Positions 41,806 to 52,888 of a stretch of 64,000 bases of DNA are shown here, in pieces. This stretch comes from Inia geoffrensis. Taxonomy: Eukaryota; Chordata; Mammalia; Artiodactyla; Iniidae. The DNA lies in the NCBI GenBank assembly GCA_036417435.1, contig CM070900.1:35937496-36001495 (forward strand), read 5' to 3'. Below the pieces are notes generated by a model. It was not told where the DNA came from. It did not search any database and worked only from the letters and a program-made list of their open reading frames with translations. The position numbers and the translations under genes are program-made. Position 1 is the first letter of the stretch. Each line of letters begins with the position of its first letter.

Positions 41806-42160
41806 CAGTGAGAAGGCATGTGCTGTGGGCCTCCCACGTTGTGCCTGCCTCCCCTCCCTGGGCCAGACCACACCTGCATTCTGTAGACATAAGGAGATGG
41901 ACATTTCAGGACACCAAGACCCTCAAAGATGAGCTTCCAATAGATGGGAACGCCTGGCTCCCCATCAAATCTAAAGCCTAATAAAGCCCAGGTATTACTT
42001 AGGCAGCCCTCAGCCCTCTCTGCCTCAAGGTGGAAATCATCATTATTGTAGAAAGCGTGACCCTCAGAGCAGACCAAGCTGACAGTGACACAGGAGGACA
42101 ACAGAGGGCTTGACCTACAGCACACAGTAGACCATACTGGCAAAGGGAGGGGGGGCCTTC
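41806..42160. other. Unique sequence, no gene recognised
   Basis: Antisense frames of up to 148 codons cross this stretch (41697-42143) without a recognisable domain. No splice or codon evidence supports them. Confidence 0.4.
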
Positions 42161-42174
42161 AAAACCCTCGTATC

Positions 42175-42378
42175 GGGCTTCCCTGGTGGCGCAGTGGTTG
42201 AGAGTCCGCCTGCCGATGCAGGGGACACGGGTTCGTGCCCCGGTCCGGGAAGATCCCACATGCCACGGAGCGGCTGGGCCCGTGAGCCATGGCCACTGAG
42301 CCTGCGCGTCCGGAGCCTGTGCTCTGCAACGGGAGAGGCCACAACAGTGAGAGGCCCGCGTACCGCAAAAAAAAAACA
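42175..42378 (+). mobile_element. CHR-type SINE, compact form
   Basis: Full length. Exact target duplication AAAACCCTCGTATC at 42161-42174 and 42379-42392. Very close to the consensus, so young. Confidence 0.97.
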
Positions 42379-42392
42379 AAAACCCTCGTATC

Positions 42393-43300
42393 CCTTTTCC
42401 CTGGGAGAAACTGGGAACCACAGTAAGGTCTAATCACAACCTCCTTTTGCCTAGTTTGGAATACAGACACTATGTAGCCCTAATGTACTTAGAGAAGGCA
42501 GAGATTCAAGTAAATGGAGAGGGGACCACAAGAGGGATGTATCCACGCATCTCATCCTAAAGAGGGACCAGCCAGTTAGCTCAGCAGTCCATGCTAAAGA
42601 GTACTTGTCACATTCTGTTAATTCTGTCTGATTCCGTGTAGAAGGGGGAAAAAAATCATTGCATGGCAGCGCCAGGCATCCCAAGCTTCACTAAAGCGAT
42701 TTTTCCCAAGAGTCTCCTATAACAGCATGGAAAGCACTTAGTACCGCACCTGGAACGTTGCTAAGTAATCAATAAGCGTAAACTAGTAAAAGCAGCAGCA
42801 GCAGCAAAACTGACTTGCCTAGAGCATCCATTTAGCTAGTTCGAACGCTGCTCGGCTAGAATCCCAGTCTTCTCACAATTAAGTGAGCGCTCCTCCGGTG
42901 AACCCATCCTCCCTATTGCTTCAGAGCCTGAGACTTGGCCCTCCTGTCTCCAGTCTTCCAGGTTCTTCAGCCGACCTCGGATCTGTTCTCTCCAATGTCC
43001 CTCGAGTCCAGGATGACAGAGATATCCCAGCTGAAGAACTAAACTTCACAGGTCTGACACTGACACAACCCATGGAATTCAGTTCTCAGAGCTGGGGATA
43101 CACATAGGCTTTCCAGAGTCGGCACAAAGCCCCCCTCCTCACGGCCCAGGCCCGTCCCAGCCCTGTAAGATACAAGAGAGAAAAGCCAGGTGAATCCAGA
43201 GCCGCTGCTCCCCACGACCAGGTCTAGCTCTGGCACTCCTGAGTCCTAAGCACCTGGAGGATGTGCTTCGCAGACATGCGCATCATTAAACATCATTAAA
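42393..43300. other. Unique block with a small MIR fragment
   Basis: A MIR 3' end lies at about 42715-42790 (AGTACCGCACCTGGAACGTT). A CAG-type run (AGCAGCAGCAGCA) is at 42793-42807. The rest, including a 74-codon frame near 42883, is unrecognised. Confidence 0.4.
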
Positions 43301-43304
43301 CGCT

Positions 43305-43495
43305 GTAGTTGGGCTTTCCTGCCTTCTGGCCTTTACACATGCTCTCCCCCTGCCTGGAAAACTCTTCCCTCTCTCTCATCCTCAGGTTCTCACCTTCAGT
43401 GTCACTTCCTCAGAGAGGCCATCCACGACAGAAACTGCTAATTGCTCACGCTACATCTGTTCTCCCCTCCTTCTTCAGTAATAGAATCTCCAAGG
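43305..43495 (+). repeat. L2 fragment
   Basis: GGCCTTTACACATGCTCTCC, GCCTGGAAAACTCTTCCCTC, CAGTGTCACTTCCTCAGAGA and GGCCATCCACGACAGAAAC follow plus-strand L2. Confidence 0.85.
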
Positions 43496-43862
43496 TTATA
43501 ACAGAGCCCCTAAGGGCACATGGACACCTGGCATGTGACTTCCTTTCCCAGCCTCATGTGACTGAGCATTGGATGTGAGCAGAAATGGTGAGCATTCCAG
43601 CGCCCCCTTCCCCATCTCAGTGCCGGACTGTAGACTTGATGGAGAGTCGCTGTGGACCATACAGATGAGGGCAGCCCCACCCAGGCGAAAGACAGAGCAA
43701 CACGCCAGAAGATCCCTGCAACCGTGGGCTTCCATATGAGCCCGGCACTGCTTACACCTGCACTACTGTATAAGCGAGAATTCAACATCTACCTTGTTTA
43801 AGCCACTGCTATTTGAGGATCTCTGTTGGAGGACTGGAATGTTACAGCTTTCCTAATATCAA
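43496..43862 (+). mobile_element. MLT1-like LTR fragment
   Basis: GGCATGTGACTTCCTTTCCC, CTACCTTGTTTAAGCCACTG and TTTGAGGATCTCTG with a TTACAGC block near the end match ERVL-MaLR LTR 3' halves. Ends are not sharply defined. Confidence 0.55.
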
Positions 43863-43966
43863 TATCTATTCCCTAACCCCCATTAACTTCCTGCCAGTCT
43901 CTGTCATAAGATTTGGCTCTTTCCCTTCATAGCACTTACCATAATTGGTAACTACAAAACTTTTGT

Positions 43967-44184
43967 GGGCTTCCCTGGTGGTGCAGTGGTTGAGAGTCCG
44001 CCTGCCGATGCAGGGGACACGCGTTCGTGCCCCGGTCCGGGAAGATCCCACATGCCGCGGAGCGGCTGGGCCCGTGAGCCATGGCCGCTGAGCCTGCGCA
44101 TCCATAGCCTGTGCTCCGCAACGGGAGAGGCCGCAACAGTGAGAGGCCCGCGTACCGCAAAAAAAAACCCAAAAAACAAAAAAA
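43967..44184 (+). mobile_element. CHR-type SINE, compact form
   Basis: Full length; A-rich tail interrupted by C (CAAAAAAAAACCCAAAAAAC). Target duplication ACAAAACTTTTGT at 43954-43966 and ACAAAAAACTTTTGT after the tail. Confidence 0.96.
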
Positions 44185-44271
44185 ACAAAAAACTTTTGTA
44201 TAGTTATTTGATTCATACTTATCTCCCAAACAAGATTATGTTTTCCACAAGGGCAGAGCTCATGCTAGGGC

Positions 44272-44945
44272 TTTTTAAAGTATATATAATGGTTTTATTG
44301 AGATATAATTCACATATCATACTATTATCCTATTTAAAGTGTACAACTTGTTGGTTTTTAGTATATTCACTGAGTTATGTAACCATCAACATAACCAGCT
44401 TTAAAACATTTTCTTCAAACAATCCAAATGGATTGTTTCCACTTTTTGCCTATTGTAAACAATGCTTCTGTGAACACCTATGTACAAGCATATGTGTAGA
44501 TATACATTTCCACTTCTCCTGGGTATATCCCTAGGAGTAGGATTGCTGGGTCATATGGTAACTCTCTTCCAGACTGTTTTCCAGTGGGGCGGCACCATTT
44601 TAAAAGGCTACGAGCAGCATATAAGGGCTTCAGTTTCTCCACATCCTCTGCCAAGACTTGTTATTATCTTTCTTTTGATTATAGCCATCCTGCTGGGTGT
44701 AAAGTGGTATCTCATTGTGGTTCTGACTTGCATTTTCCTGATGACTAATGATGCGGAGGCTCTTTTCATGTGTTTACTGGCCACCAGCACGTCTTCTTTG
44801 GAGAAATGTCTTTTCATATCCTTTGCCAAGCTCTTAATTGGGCTGTTTTTATTATTGAGTTGTAAGAGTTCTTTACATGTTCTGGTTACAAGTCCCATGT
44901 ATATGATTTGTAAATATTTTCTCCCATTCTATTGGCTTTTAACTT
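44272..44945 (-). mobile_element. L1M 3' end, antisense, with internal deletion
   Basis: TTTTATTGAGATATAATTCA at the left is the antisense 3' terminus. The UTR gives way at about 44425 to antisense ORF2 (GGATTGCTGGGTCATATGGT, GTAAAGTGGTATCTCATTGT, GGAGAAATGTCTTTTCATAT), so the UTR middle is deleted. A 96-codon antisense remnant of ORF2 is still open. Confidence 0.9.
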
Positions 44946-44954
44946 TTTTGAGGA

Positions 44955-44957
44955 GTG

Positions 44958-45001
<44 letters not shown>
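44955..45001. repeat. (TG)n microsatellite
   Basis: About 20 TG units with one GA break near the start. Confidence 0.97.
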
Positions 45002-45061
45002 CTCCATAACATTATTTCCAACTTCTAGCATAATGTCTGGATCACATAGGCACTGCAGTGA

Positions 45062-45108
45062 TTTGGGAGAAAGGAAAGAAAGGGAGGGAGGAAAGGAGGG
45101 AGGAACTT
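45062..45108. repeat. Purine (GGAA/GGGA) tract
   Basis: All-purine strand GAGAAAGGAAAGAAAGGGAG continuing to GGAGGGAGG. Potential triplex former. Confidence 0.9.
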
Positions 45109-45392
45109 TTAGAGACCATGTGGTTTAATTTCCCTATTTTATAAACGGAGAAACTGAGAGCCTCAAGACATTAAGATACTGCATGATGAGATACTAAAAA
45201 CAAGGAGCTAGAACTTAGAACTGGGTTCTAGTCTCCAACCTGCCGGTCTCCAACCAGCTGTGAGAACTAGGCAGGTCACATAACCTCTCTGCACTTCAGA
45301 GAACTCCTTCCACTCAGCTACTGGAAGGAACAAAGTGAACAAACGCATAAGAAAGCACTGCTTGAACGTGAGTTATAACTGAGGCCCAAGAT
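45109..45392. repeat. Head-to-head MIR pair
   Basis: 45109-45225 is MIR antisense (TTTATAAACGGAGAAACTGA). 45226-45392 is MIR plus (AACTAGGCAGGTCACATAAC, CTCTCTGCACTTCAGAGAAC). Together they form a diverged inverted repeat. Confidence 0.7.
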
Positions 45393-45620
45393 CAAATAGC
45401 TCAATCACTCAGGTCAGAAAAACGTGGCAGGTGGCCCAGTTTCTGGTCCAGGGTGCAGGCTGGGGCATTACAATGCATTTTTCAGGTTGTTGCTGATTTC
45501 CATCATCAACCGGGACACCTTCTGGTTCAACACAGGGAAGTATCCCGAATCACACAAATTCTGAGTCTTCTTCCTACCCGCAGAGAGTCTCAGACAAGAA
45601 GTGACGATTCTACTAAGCGT
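45393..45620. other. Unassigned sequence
   Basis: No feature recognised. Confidence 0.35.
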
Positions 45621-45750
45621 AGCCCCCGAGCAGGGATTGTGACTCATTCACTATGGAATCCTCAGCACCTAACACTGTGCCTGGCACATGGCAGACGCAC
45701 AGAAGTATTGTTTAGTGAATGAGCGAATGAATGAACAAATGAGCACATGT
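45621..45750 (+). repeat. L2 3' end
   Basis: GAATCCTCAGCACCTAACAC, GTGCCTGGCACATGGCAGAC and a GAATGAGCGAATGAATGAAC tail. Confidence 0.85.
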
Positions 45751-45837
45751 AGTATGAACCTCTATCCCACAACCTTAATGAAGCAGATGGGAATACATTT
45801 ACGGGGTAGAAGGATTCTGAGGCAGCATCTGGGCATA

Positions 45838-46088
45838 GCTAGAGGCTGTAAAGTGTAACGATTAGAGAGCAGGCTCTAGAGTTTGGTGGCCAGGGCTGTA
45901 ATCCCAGCTCTGCCACTGGCCAGCCTGGAGACCCTGGGCACATTACCGACCACTCTGAGACTGTCTTCTCATCGGACTAGGAGGATAATAATAGACCCAC
46001 CTCACTGAGTTGTTGTGTGGGGAGTAAAGAAGATGATGTGCACAGAACACAGTGTCTGGCGTGCAGTAAACACTCAAGAAATGTTAGC
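45838..46088 (+). repeat. MIR, full length
   Basis: TAACGATTAGAGAGCAGGCT, AATCCCAGCTCTGCCACTGG, ACTAGGAGGATAATAATAGA and TGTCTGGCGTGCAGTAAACA cover the whole MIR. Confidence 0.92.
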
Positions 46089-47085
46089 TGTATATCAGAA
46101 CCAGGAATGAATGATGTGACAGATTAACGAAGTCTGCCACGACTGCGGAAAGGGAAAGCGGCAACGACGTATTTTCATGTACATGTACATCTGTTTATAT
46201 CACCGTGCTACCCCCATGCCTTCCACTCCTTCTGTTCCACGCCAGGCTTCATGCTCTGTTCATCCATGGCCCTAAGCCAAGGCTCCAGGCATTTTTCATT
46301 CTGGTTGGATCCACACAATTTGGTGATTACCGTATAAACGTCTTGTATTGCTCAGGCTGCAGCATCAATTCCGCTTACCAAAAATGATTCACTTGGCGCT
46401 CACTTCCCCCCGGGTGGCATGGAAAGGCTTCTCCGTCATCCTCAACTCAACAGAGCCTGTCACACTTAGGACCGAACATCACGTACAGAGCAAATACCCG
46501 CGTTTGAGGGGCTCCACTGTTTTCATCGCTTCAGTAAGTCTTGCTTCCCCCTTTTTTTTATGAAGGAAAACCAAGACATGGAAGGGGAAGAGGGATACCC
46601 TTACCGCAGAGAGCTCCAGCTTAGATGACCCTGAGATACAAGAGCCAGCAACGCAGAAATCTAGTGGGAAGGGGAGAGCCACGTGACTTAGAAACCACCA
46701 AGCACCAACAGCTTGCCAGACCTACGCAAGGCTTTATATGCAAGTCTCACTTTGCTTTCACAAAGTGGTGGTAGGAAGTAGCTACGGTTGCCTTCTTCAC
46801 TGAACAACAAAAACAAGAAAACGCTGAGGAAGAAGAGGAAGCCGGTGAAGAGAAAGGGAAAGAGGGGTAAAAGCTAAGCAGTTAAAACACTTACCCTAGC
46901 ACGCACGACGAACAACTGTAACCATTCTGCCCCACTGCCTGCCTCTTGGAGAAAGAACAACAGCAACAAAAAAGTGCCTTCCCTAAAGCAATGTAAAGAC
47001 TAGGTAAGGCAGCGATGTATACAGATGAAAGATAAGTAACTGTGGAAGGCAATATACAATATATGCTAAGACAGGCTCAAAGAGG
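46089..47085. other. Unique block (~1 kb), no gene recognised
   Basis: No repeat family apart from a weak antisense MIR near 46700-46770. Short frames (60-79 codons) without recognisable motifs. CpG-containing patch at 46400-46500. Confidence 0.4.
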
Positions 47086-47225
47086 TACTGTACAACACGG
47101 GGAATACAGTCAATATTTCATAATAACTGTAAATGGAAAGCAACCTTTAAAAATTGTATAAAAATAACATTTTTTCAATTAAAATTAAATATCTACATAT
47201 TAAATTAAATATATATATATGCTAA
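47086..47225 (+). repeat. L1 3' UTR fragment with AT-rich end
   Basis: GGTACTGTACAACACGGGGA, ATACAGTCAATATTTCATAA and TGGAAAGCAACCTTTAAAAA, then an AT-rich run to ATATATATATATGC. Confidence 0.7.
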
Positions 47226-47344
47226 GCCTAGCGTCAACAAGAGGGGCCTGCAGCTGGTAGAAGGAAGACCTCACTCTAGGAACGGTCCCCGGGAAGGCGT
47301 GCTCCGCCCACGGTCGATCTCGTCTCCATAAATGGAACCCAGTG

Positions 47345-48065
47345 CCTGGGCTAAACCTTGGCTTACCTGACTCCTCTTTCTTTCGCACCCTCCCTTCCAT
47401 CCCTCTGCAAGGCCTGTGAGCTCTACCTTCACAGTACAATGGAACTTAACCCCTCTCTCTCACCCAAGCCGCCATTCACCTCCAGGGGAGACCCCAGCAA
47501 TAGCCTCCTTGCTGGTCCCCTGATTCTACTCTTGCCTCTACTGTCCACCCTCCAAACAGCAGCCAGGCAAATCAGGTCAGTCACTCCCCTGCATAAAGTT
47601 TGCCAGCTTGCTCAGAGCAACACCTAAACCCCCTAGCACGGCATATAAGGCCCGTGTGATCTGGCCCCTGTCCTGTCTCCAGCCTGCCTCATCTCCCACC
47701 ATCCTTCCCTCACTCATCCACTCCTGCCCAAGTGGCCTCCTTGCCATTCCAATTCCTCCACACTGTTGCCTCTTCCTGGGATGCTCTTCCCCCTTACTTC
47801 TTCCAGAGTCTTCTCAAGTGTCACCTCATCCAAATTACCTGACCCCCTACCTCAAATAGCCACAGATGTGCCCATACTCACCCCCATGCACACTATCTCT
47901 ACGCCTGCTTTTTTCTTCTTTACAGGATTTCTTACTCTTTGACAGTTACGGCTACTTATTTATTTACTACCTGCCCCACAAGAATGAAAGTTCCTGGGGG
48001 TAGGCACCTTGACAAGAATAATGCCTGGCATACAACAAGTCAGTTCTCTACCTTTGTTTCATTAT
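47345..48065 (+). repeat. L2, ~700 bp, plus strand
   Basis: Well-preserved order: ACCCTCCAAACAGCAGCCAG, CATAAAGTTTGCCAGCTTGC, GGCATATAAGGCCCGTGTGA, CTGGCCCCTGTCCTGTCTCC, CTTCCTGGGATGCTCTTCCC and AAGAATGAAAGTTCCTGGGG. The best-kept L2 in the window; frames are broken. Confidence 0.9.
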
Positions 48066-48600
48066 CATCCCCCAAAAGAGCCTTTTTAGAAAGAGATTTT
48101 TTCCTAGTCACCTCCACTATGAAATTTTAATACCATAGACAAACTATATATCTGTTCATGTACTATATGAATATCTGTGCTTTATACATAAAAAGAATGA
48201 AATTTTTTACCTCCTGCAAGCCAATTTTTGTGCCTTTGGGGGTGACAGTTCCCCTGTTGGGAATGCAGAGAATAGGTGCTTGATAAATATTTGTAGAATG
48301 GATAAAACTCCTGAGGTGGACAGCAGGCTGAAAGACAGACATTATTCAAGGTATTAAGTTCGGGTGGGGAAATTCCCAGCGACCTTGCCACCCAAGCCTC
48401 CAATCTGCAGTATGAGTACATCCTGTCAAGCTGTGTCTGGTGACTATGCGGTATATGTCTAATTCAGTTTTCAGCTTTTTTTTTTTTTTTTAACCCTAAT
48501 CTTATTTTGCATCCCAACTCTCACTGCTATTTTAGATGCTTAAATTCACTTTTCCTTCACCCTCATCCCCAGATAAGCCCCCCACCCTGACCCCATTCAT
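48066..48600. other. Unassigned; small L2 end and T run
   Basis: GATAAATATTTGTAGAATGG near 48282 looks like an L2 end. A T14 run lies at 48477-48491. No gene is seen. Confidence 0.4.
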
Positions 48601-49435
48601 GCATAATACATTCTTCATCCACAAACCTTCATTGCTTTCTATGTGAGCCAGACTCTGGAGACGAAAAGGGGATTAGGATCCAATTCCTGCCCTCTGGAAG
48701 CTGTAGGCATGTGAGGGTAGACAGGAATGTTTAGTACAACATACCAAGTGCCCCAGTAGGAGAAGGGACAAAGTGCTTTTAAAGGACAGTGGAATCTCCC
48801 CGTCCACATCCAGCCATCCATTCATCCATCACTCATTTACAGAGCACCTGCTACGTGTCAGGCTCTGGAGCACGATGCTGGAGACAGCAGGGAGGAAGAT
48901 GAACACGGCTGCTGCCCTGATGCTCCTGGAAGTGACCAAATAGCAGGAAAGACTGAGGTCTCATTGACAATCATACAAAACAAGTGAGCTCAAATGTGAG
49001 AAGCACTGCCAATGGAAAAGTACATGATCCTACCAAGCACCTGGTAGTTAGGAAAAAGTGACATTTAAGGAGAAATCCTGAAGGAAAAATAGGCTGTGGT
49101 CAGGAGTCGAGGCAGAGGGAACAGAATGTTCAAACACTCTGAGAGAGGACGTGAGCAGGCACACAAGTGGGGACCGAGACGGACCCCTCTCCTGGGGATG
49201 GTACTGAGACCAGCCACGGCACAGAAGTGAAGGAGGCCCAGGCAGCCAAGGGGCAGTTCGCAGCACCCTTGCTTAGGAATCAGGGGAAAACAGAAGAAAC
49301 AGGGAAGTGATGTGAGCCTGACTGCATTTTTTAAATATTCTGGCCGGATGTGATGAACAGTTGTGGGGAGGGCATGAAATAGTCCCGCATATCCATCATG
49401 CAATTTAACACTTGATCCTGTGGGGTCTTGTATCC
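48601..49435 (-). repeat. L2, antisense, one or two pieces
   Basis: GCACCTGCTACGTGTCAGGC, AGACTCTGG/AGGCTCTGGAGCACG, CGAGGCAGAGGGAACAGAAT and GAAGTGATGTGAGCCTGACT follow antisense L2. The motif for the L2 end occurs twice (near 48650 and 48850), suggesting two copies or a duplication. Confidence 0.75.
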
Positions 49436-49583
49436 ATCAGTGCATGCCTTGTGAGACTGAAATTTTCAAAGACAGGTGTGATATTTTCAACCTCTTTGCC
49501 CTCCCTCCCCATAACAGGGGTATATTACACATGGTAGACGATTAGAAAACATTTCTCAAGTAATTGTTCTGCGATAACAAATT
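49436..49583. other. Unassigned spacer
   Basis: No feature recognised. Confidence 0.35.
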
Positions 49584-49590
49584 CTGCGTC

Positions 49591-49799
49591 TTTTTTTTTT
49601 TTTTTTTGCGGTACGTGGGCCTCTCACTGTTGTGGCCTCTCCCGTTGTGGAGCACAGGCTCCGGACGCGCAGGCTCAGCGGCCATGGCTCACGGGCCCAG
49701 CTGCTCCGCAGCATGTGGGATCTTCCCGGACCGGGGCACGAACCCGCGTCCCCTGCATCGGCGGGCAGACTCCCAACCACTGCGCCACCAGGGAAGCCC
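49591..49799 (-). mobile_element. CHR-type SINE, compact form
   Basis: Antisense, T17 tail and complete head GCGCCACCAGGGAAGCCC. Flanks TGCGTCTTT and TTTGTCTTT may be the target duplication, imperfectly kept. Confidence 0.95.
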
Positions 49800-50829
49800 G
49801 CTTTGTCTTTCTTATAATGAACAACTCGTTCCCTCTGCCCTCTGAAAGATTCCCTCCTGTTCCCAGTTGCTCTCCCACCCTCCACCCAACTGTCATGCTC
49901 TGGTTCTGAAGACCACCACACCTTTCAGATAACCTCCTCACAAGCTCTCTGAACAGTCACTGCGTCACCTGGACAGGGGACATCAGGGACCCCACCTGTA
50001 TGGGGTCACCCAGACCCTCCCACCTTTGGTTCTTCAGAGTCTGCGTCACCAACGAGGCAGGAGTTTGCTCCTGCACCGCTGAAGCAGCCAGGTCACAGTG
50101 AACTTCAACTGCACAGCCAGAACCATTTCTCAGCCGGAATGGAGAACAGGGCAGAGCAACTCAGCAAAGTAATTGCCTCCTATTTACCGGGACGTACTCC
50201 ACATCATGAGACATTTTATCAGCTTCATGAGATTTGTAGTCAGAAAACACGGAAACAAAAGAACAATACAAAGGCCTTTTAACCATTGGCTGTTCACATT
50301 TATCAACACTCCTGTTCTACCCATTATTAGCACTTCCCCAGTACAGAGCCCAGGAAACCTAAAGTTGTATTAAATCAATAAAAACCTGAATTCTCTTTTA
50401 AGACAGAACTCCATTGCGTAACTCTGTTGGGTAAACGTATGTAATTTATCCTACGGAAAGAAACCCACACCTGACTTGGTCTTGGAGTGTTATGGCAGAG
50501 GAATTATTCATTTCTGTTTCCAAGAATTCAGGCCCTTCTCCTTCATGCATTCTCTACACTCTTTGAGGAGGAAAGAAAAACTAACCCAAAAGTTGTTATA
50601 AATAAGATTTTGCCGCCCCAAAATTACTACTGTGGCACTTTGCTCTTGCTATATACACTTAGAATATAGGAATGAGTTTCTAGTATGTGAGGCTTTTAGG
50701 AGAGCTACTCATCTGGTATAACTTTGCAAATCTAAAATCCTTTCAGAGCTAAATGAATCCTGGTCTTCCAGTTCATTTCCCAAAGGTATAAAGGAGATGC
50801 TTCCAAATTGCTTTATATGCTCGCTACTA
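49800..50829. other. Unique block (~1 kb), no gene recognised
   Basis: No repeats recognised. AT-rich from 50330 to 50690. Short frames only. Confidence 0.4.
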
Positions 50830-51005
50830 AAAAAAACAGTCCCTTACATAGCACTTTATTTATTTATTTTTATCTTAAACAGTCTGAGTGATTATCTCAT
50901 TTAGGTCTCCACACACAGCCTTAGGAGGAAAGCTGCAGCAGACATGGCTATATTAAAGAAACTGAGTTGACAAATCTTTGCCAGTAAGAAACTGCAGGGT
51001 TATCC
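50830..51005 (-). repeat. MIR-like fragment, antisense
   Basis: CATAGCACTTTATTTATTTA, GTGATTATCTCATTTAGGTC and AAGAAACTGAG blocks suggest a strongly diverged MIR. Confidence 0.5.
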
Positions 51006-51320
51006 TCCAGGGTTGAACTTCACTAGCCCTTTGTGTAAAACAAAATCCCCTTATAAACATGAGGTGAGTTCCTATGAAGAGAAAAGAGACTTAAAACACA
51101 ACTCACCAAACAACTGATTGCAGCTCACGCATGGGAAGAGGGTCAGGGAGGCACCTCTAGGCTCTAAGGCCCACTCGGCCAGGAATCAGGCAGAGCTTAC
51201 TACAAAACAGGCTTCAAGTCTGCAGAAACTGATGGCTGGATTCACTCAGCAGAAGTGGGAGATACTTCTCTCTCTGGTCTTCCAGCCTATCCACTTTAAA
51301 CTTGGTAACTGTCTCCTATT
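51006..51320. other. Unassigned sequence
   Basis: A 109-codon frame (51118-51447) runs from here through the poly-G tract and is unlikely to be coding. Confidence 0.35.
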
Positions 51321-51348
51321 GGGGGGGGTGGGGGGGTGGGGAGGGGAG
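51321..51348 (+). repeat. G-run tract, potential G-quadruplex
   Basis: Runs of 8, 7, 4 and 4 G separated by T, T and A bases. Confidence 0.9.
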
Positions 51349-51369
51349 GATTCTAAGTTCCCCGTCCCT

Positions 51370-51615
51370 GTTTCCATGGCCTTGACTGTCTCTCCCTCTA
51401 TCCACAGGCTCTGCCATATCCAGGGTCCATGCCCTTGTGGTTACTAAGGTACCAGTCTCTGTGGGCTTCTCTGACGCCCTCCCACTTCACCAGCCTTCGA
51501 TGCTCACCTGTCAAAACACTAATTTCCAGAGTATTAAACTCTTCGGAGGCACAAACTGTAGAATTTTGACCTGAATGTACTCACAGAGGACACTCAAATA
51601 AATGATAATTATACA
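51370..51615 (+). repeat. L2-like fragment
   Basis: Diverged C/T-rich L2 pattern ending AGAGGACACTCAAATAAATG. Confidence 0.45.
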
Positions 51616-51617
51616 AT

Positions 51618-51850
51618 TACCATAACAGCTAAGATGTATTAAGTGCTTATTATGCACCAGCCACTGGGCTCAATGAATTATCTCACTTAAAATTCACAAA
51701 AAAAAGCTATGAGGAAGGTACAATCATCAACATCATTTTAAAGATGAGAAAAGGTTCAAGGGACTTGCCCAAGGCCACACAGCCAGAGAGTTAAGGAACT
51801 GGGATTTTAACCTAATCATTCCAATTCCTGAACCCAGGTCCCCAACAGCC
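51618..51850 (-). repeat. MIR, full length, antisense
   Basis: AAGTGCTTATTATGCACCAG, AATTATCTCACTTAAAATTC, AGGGACTTGCCCAAGGCCAC and ACTGGGATTTTAACCTAATC match antisense MIR. Confidence 0.92.
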
Positions 51851-52340
51851 CAGCTGCACAGGCTAAGTGAATTAACCAAGCTTCACTGAAGCCAGCAAAC
51901 TAATGAGCCCCACCCAGACTCCAGCCCCTCCAGCTCAAGGCAGGGCAGTCCTCGCCTCTTCAAACCACTCCTGGTTTCACTGGAGGAAGTGAACCCTTTG
52001 GACAAAGGTAGAAAGAGCCCACACCCCCTCCCCCATATCAGCCAGCTCTTCTTACACACTGGAAATAATCATCCCCATGAGAGGGGTTCTCGGACAAGCT
52101 TAACAGCAAACATTATGGTTTTACAAAAGCTACTGCTACAAAAGGAAAAAAAAAAAAACCTCTGGGTGACTAAGTCACATGAATTGCTGGAAGACAAGTC
52201 TTCCATCCAGCCCGCTCTGAACTGCAAGATGATGGTGTGTTTCAACAGTAAACGAACACAGCATTCCCAAAGCCACCAAGTGAATGAATCGAACAAATCC
52301 TCAGTCTTCTCCTCATTCCAGATTTCTCTCTTCCCACTGG
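51851..52340. other. Unique sequence with a 162-codon non-ATG frame
   Basis: A plus-strand frame is open from 51989 to 52477 but starts on GTG, passes through a poly(A)-like run (52141-52158) encoding a lysine stretch, and has no recognisable domain. Considered accidental. Confidence 0.4.
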
Positions 52341-52590
52341 CATTACTGTCTTGCTTAGAGAATCATTTCTGGGCCTTTCTGCTGTTCCACAAAGCTGGAC
52401 TGTCATTTAAAGGCCTGTTCACTAACTGGAACTGCTCTTCTGTAGCGGCAAATAAAAATCACAGGCAGCTCGGATGAGTTTATCATGGGAGCTGATTAAT
52501 TAGCAGTTACAGAACCCTGAAAATAGAGTTCCATTTCATTAACATGTAACTTTGGGGCGAATATTGTTATGCTTTAAACACGTTCGCTCT
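52341..52590. promoter_or_regulatory. Candidate conserved non-coding element with homeodomain sites
   Basis: The region has AT-rich paired-type words: GCTGATTAATTAGCAGTT (52491-52508, near-palindromic, with a TTAATTA core), TTTATCATGG (52479-52488, GATA-like) and TTCATTAACATG. No repeat and no exon. The status rests on appearance and needs an alignment. Confidence 0.4.
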
Positions 52591-52664
52591 GTGGTGGGGA
52601 CGCTATGGAGGTAGCAGAAAAATGGGAAGTCTGTGTGTTTATTAGAAGTGTGAGCAAATATAAG

Positions 52665-52888
52665 GGGCTTTTAAAATAATAGTAATAGCTAACATTGAGC
52701 TAGGATCTGTCCCACCAGTGTCTGTTCTGAGTGTTTTATGTGTATTTGCCCAAATGGTCAAATGGTCTCCTAGGACCATCCTAGGAGACAAACACCATTA
52801 TTGTTCGCATTTTACACAGGACGAAACAGAGGCACACAGCTGCTGAACGGTGGAGCCAGGGTTAACGCTCAGGCAGCTAGAACCAGAC
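52665..52888 (-). repeat. MIR, antisense
   Basis: GTGTCTGTTCTGAGTGTTTT, GCATTTTACACAGGACGAAA and GAGGCACACAGCTGCTGAAC. A short internal duplication AATGGTC/CTAGGA(C) interrupts the middle (52757-52790). Confidence 0.85.

Noticed and set aside
41697..42143. 148-codon antisense frame
   Set aside because: Crosses a MIR/L2 fragment and unique DNA in a frame with no motif; overlaps other antisense frames.
43965..45028. Frames of 182-189 codons
   Set aside because: They are read through a SINE and an antisense L1 plus a TG repeat that gives a Cys-Val run; no gene.
51989..52477. 162-codon open frame
   Set aside because: GTG start, passes an A-run giving a lysine stretch, no domain. Considered chance.
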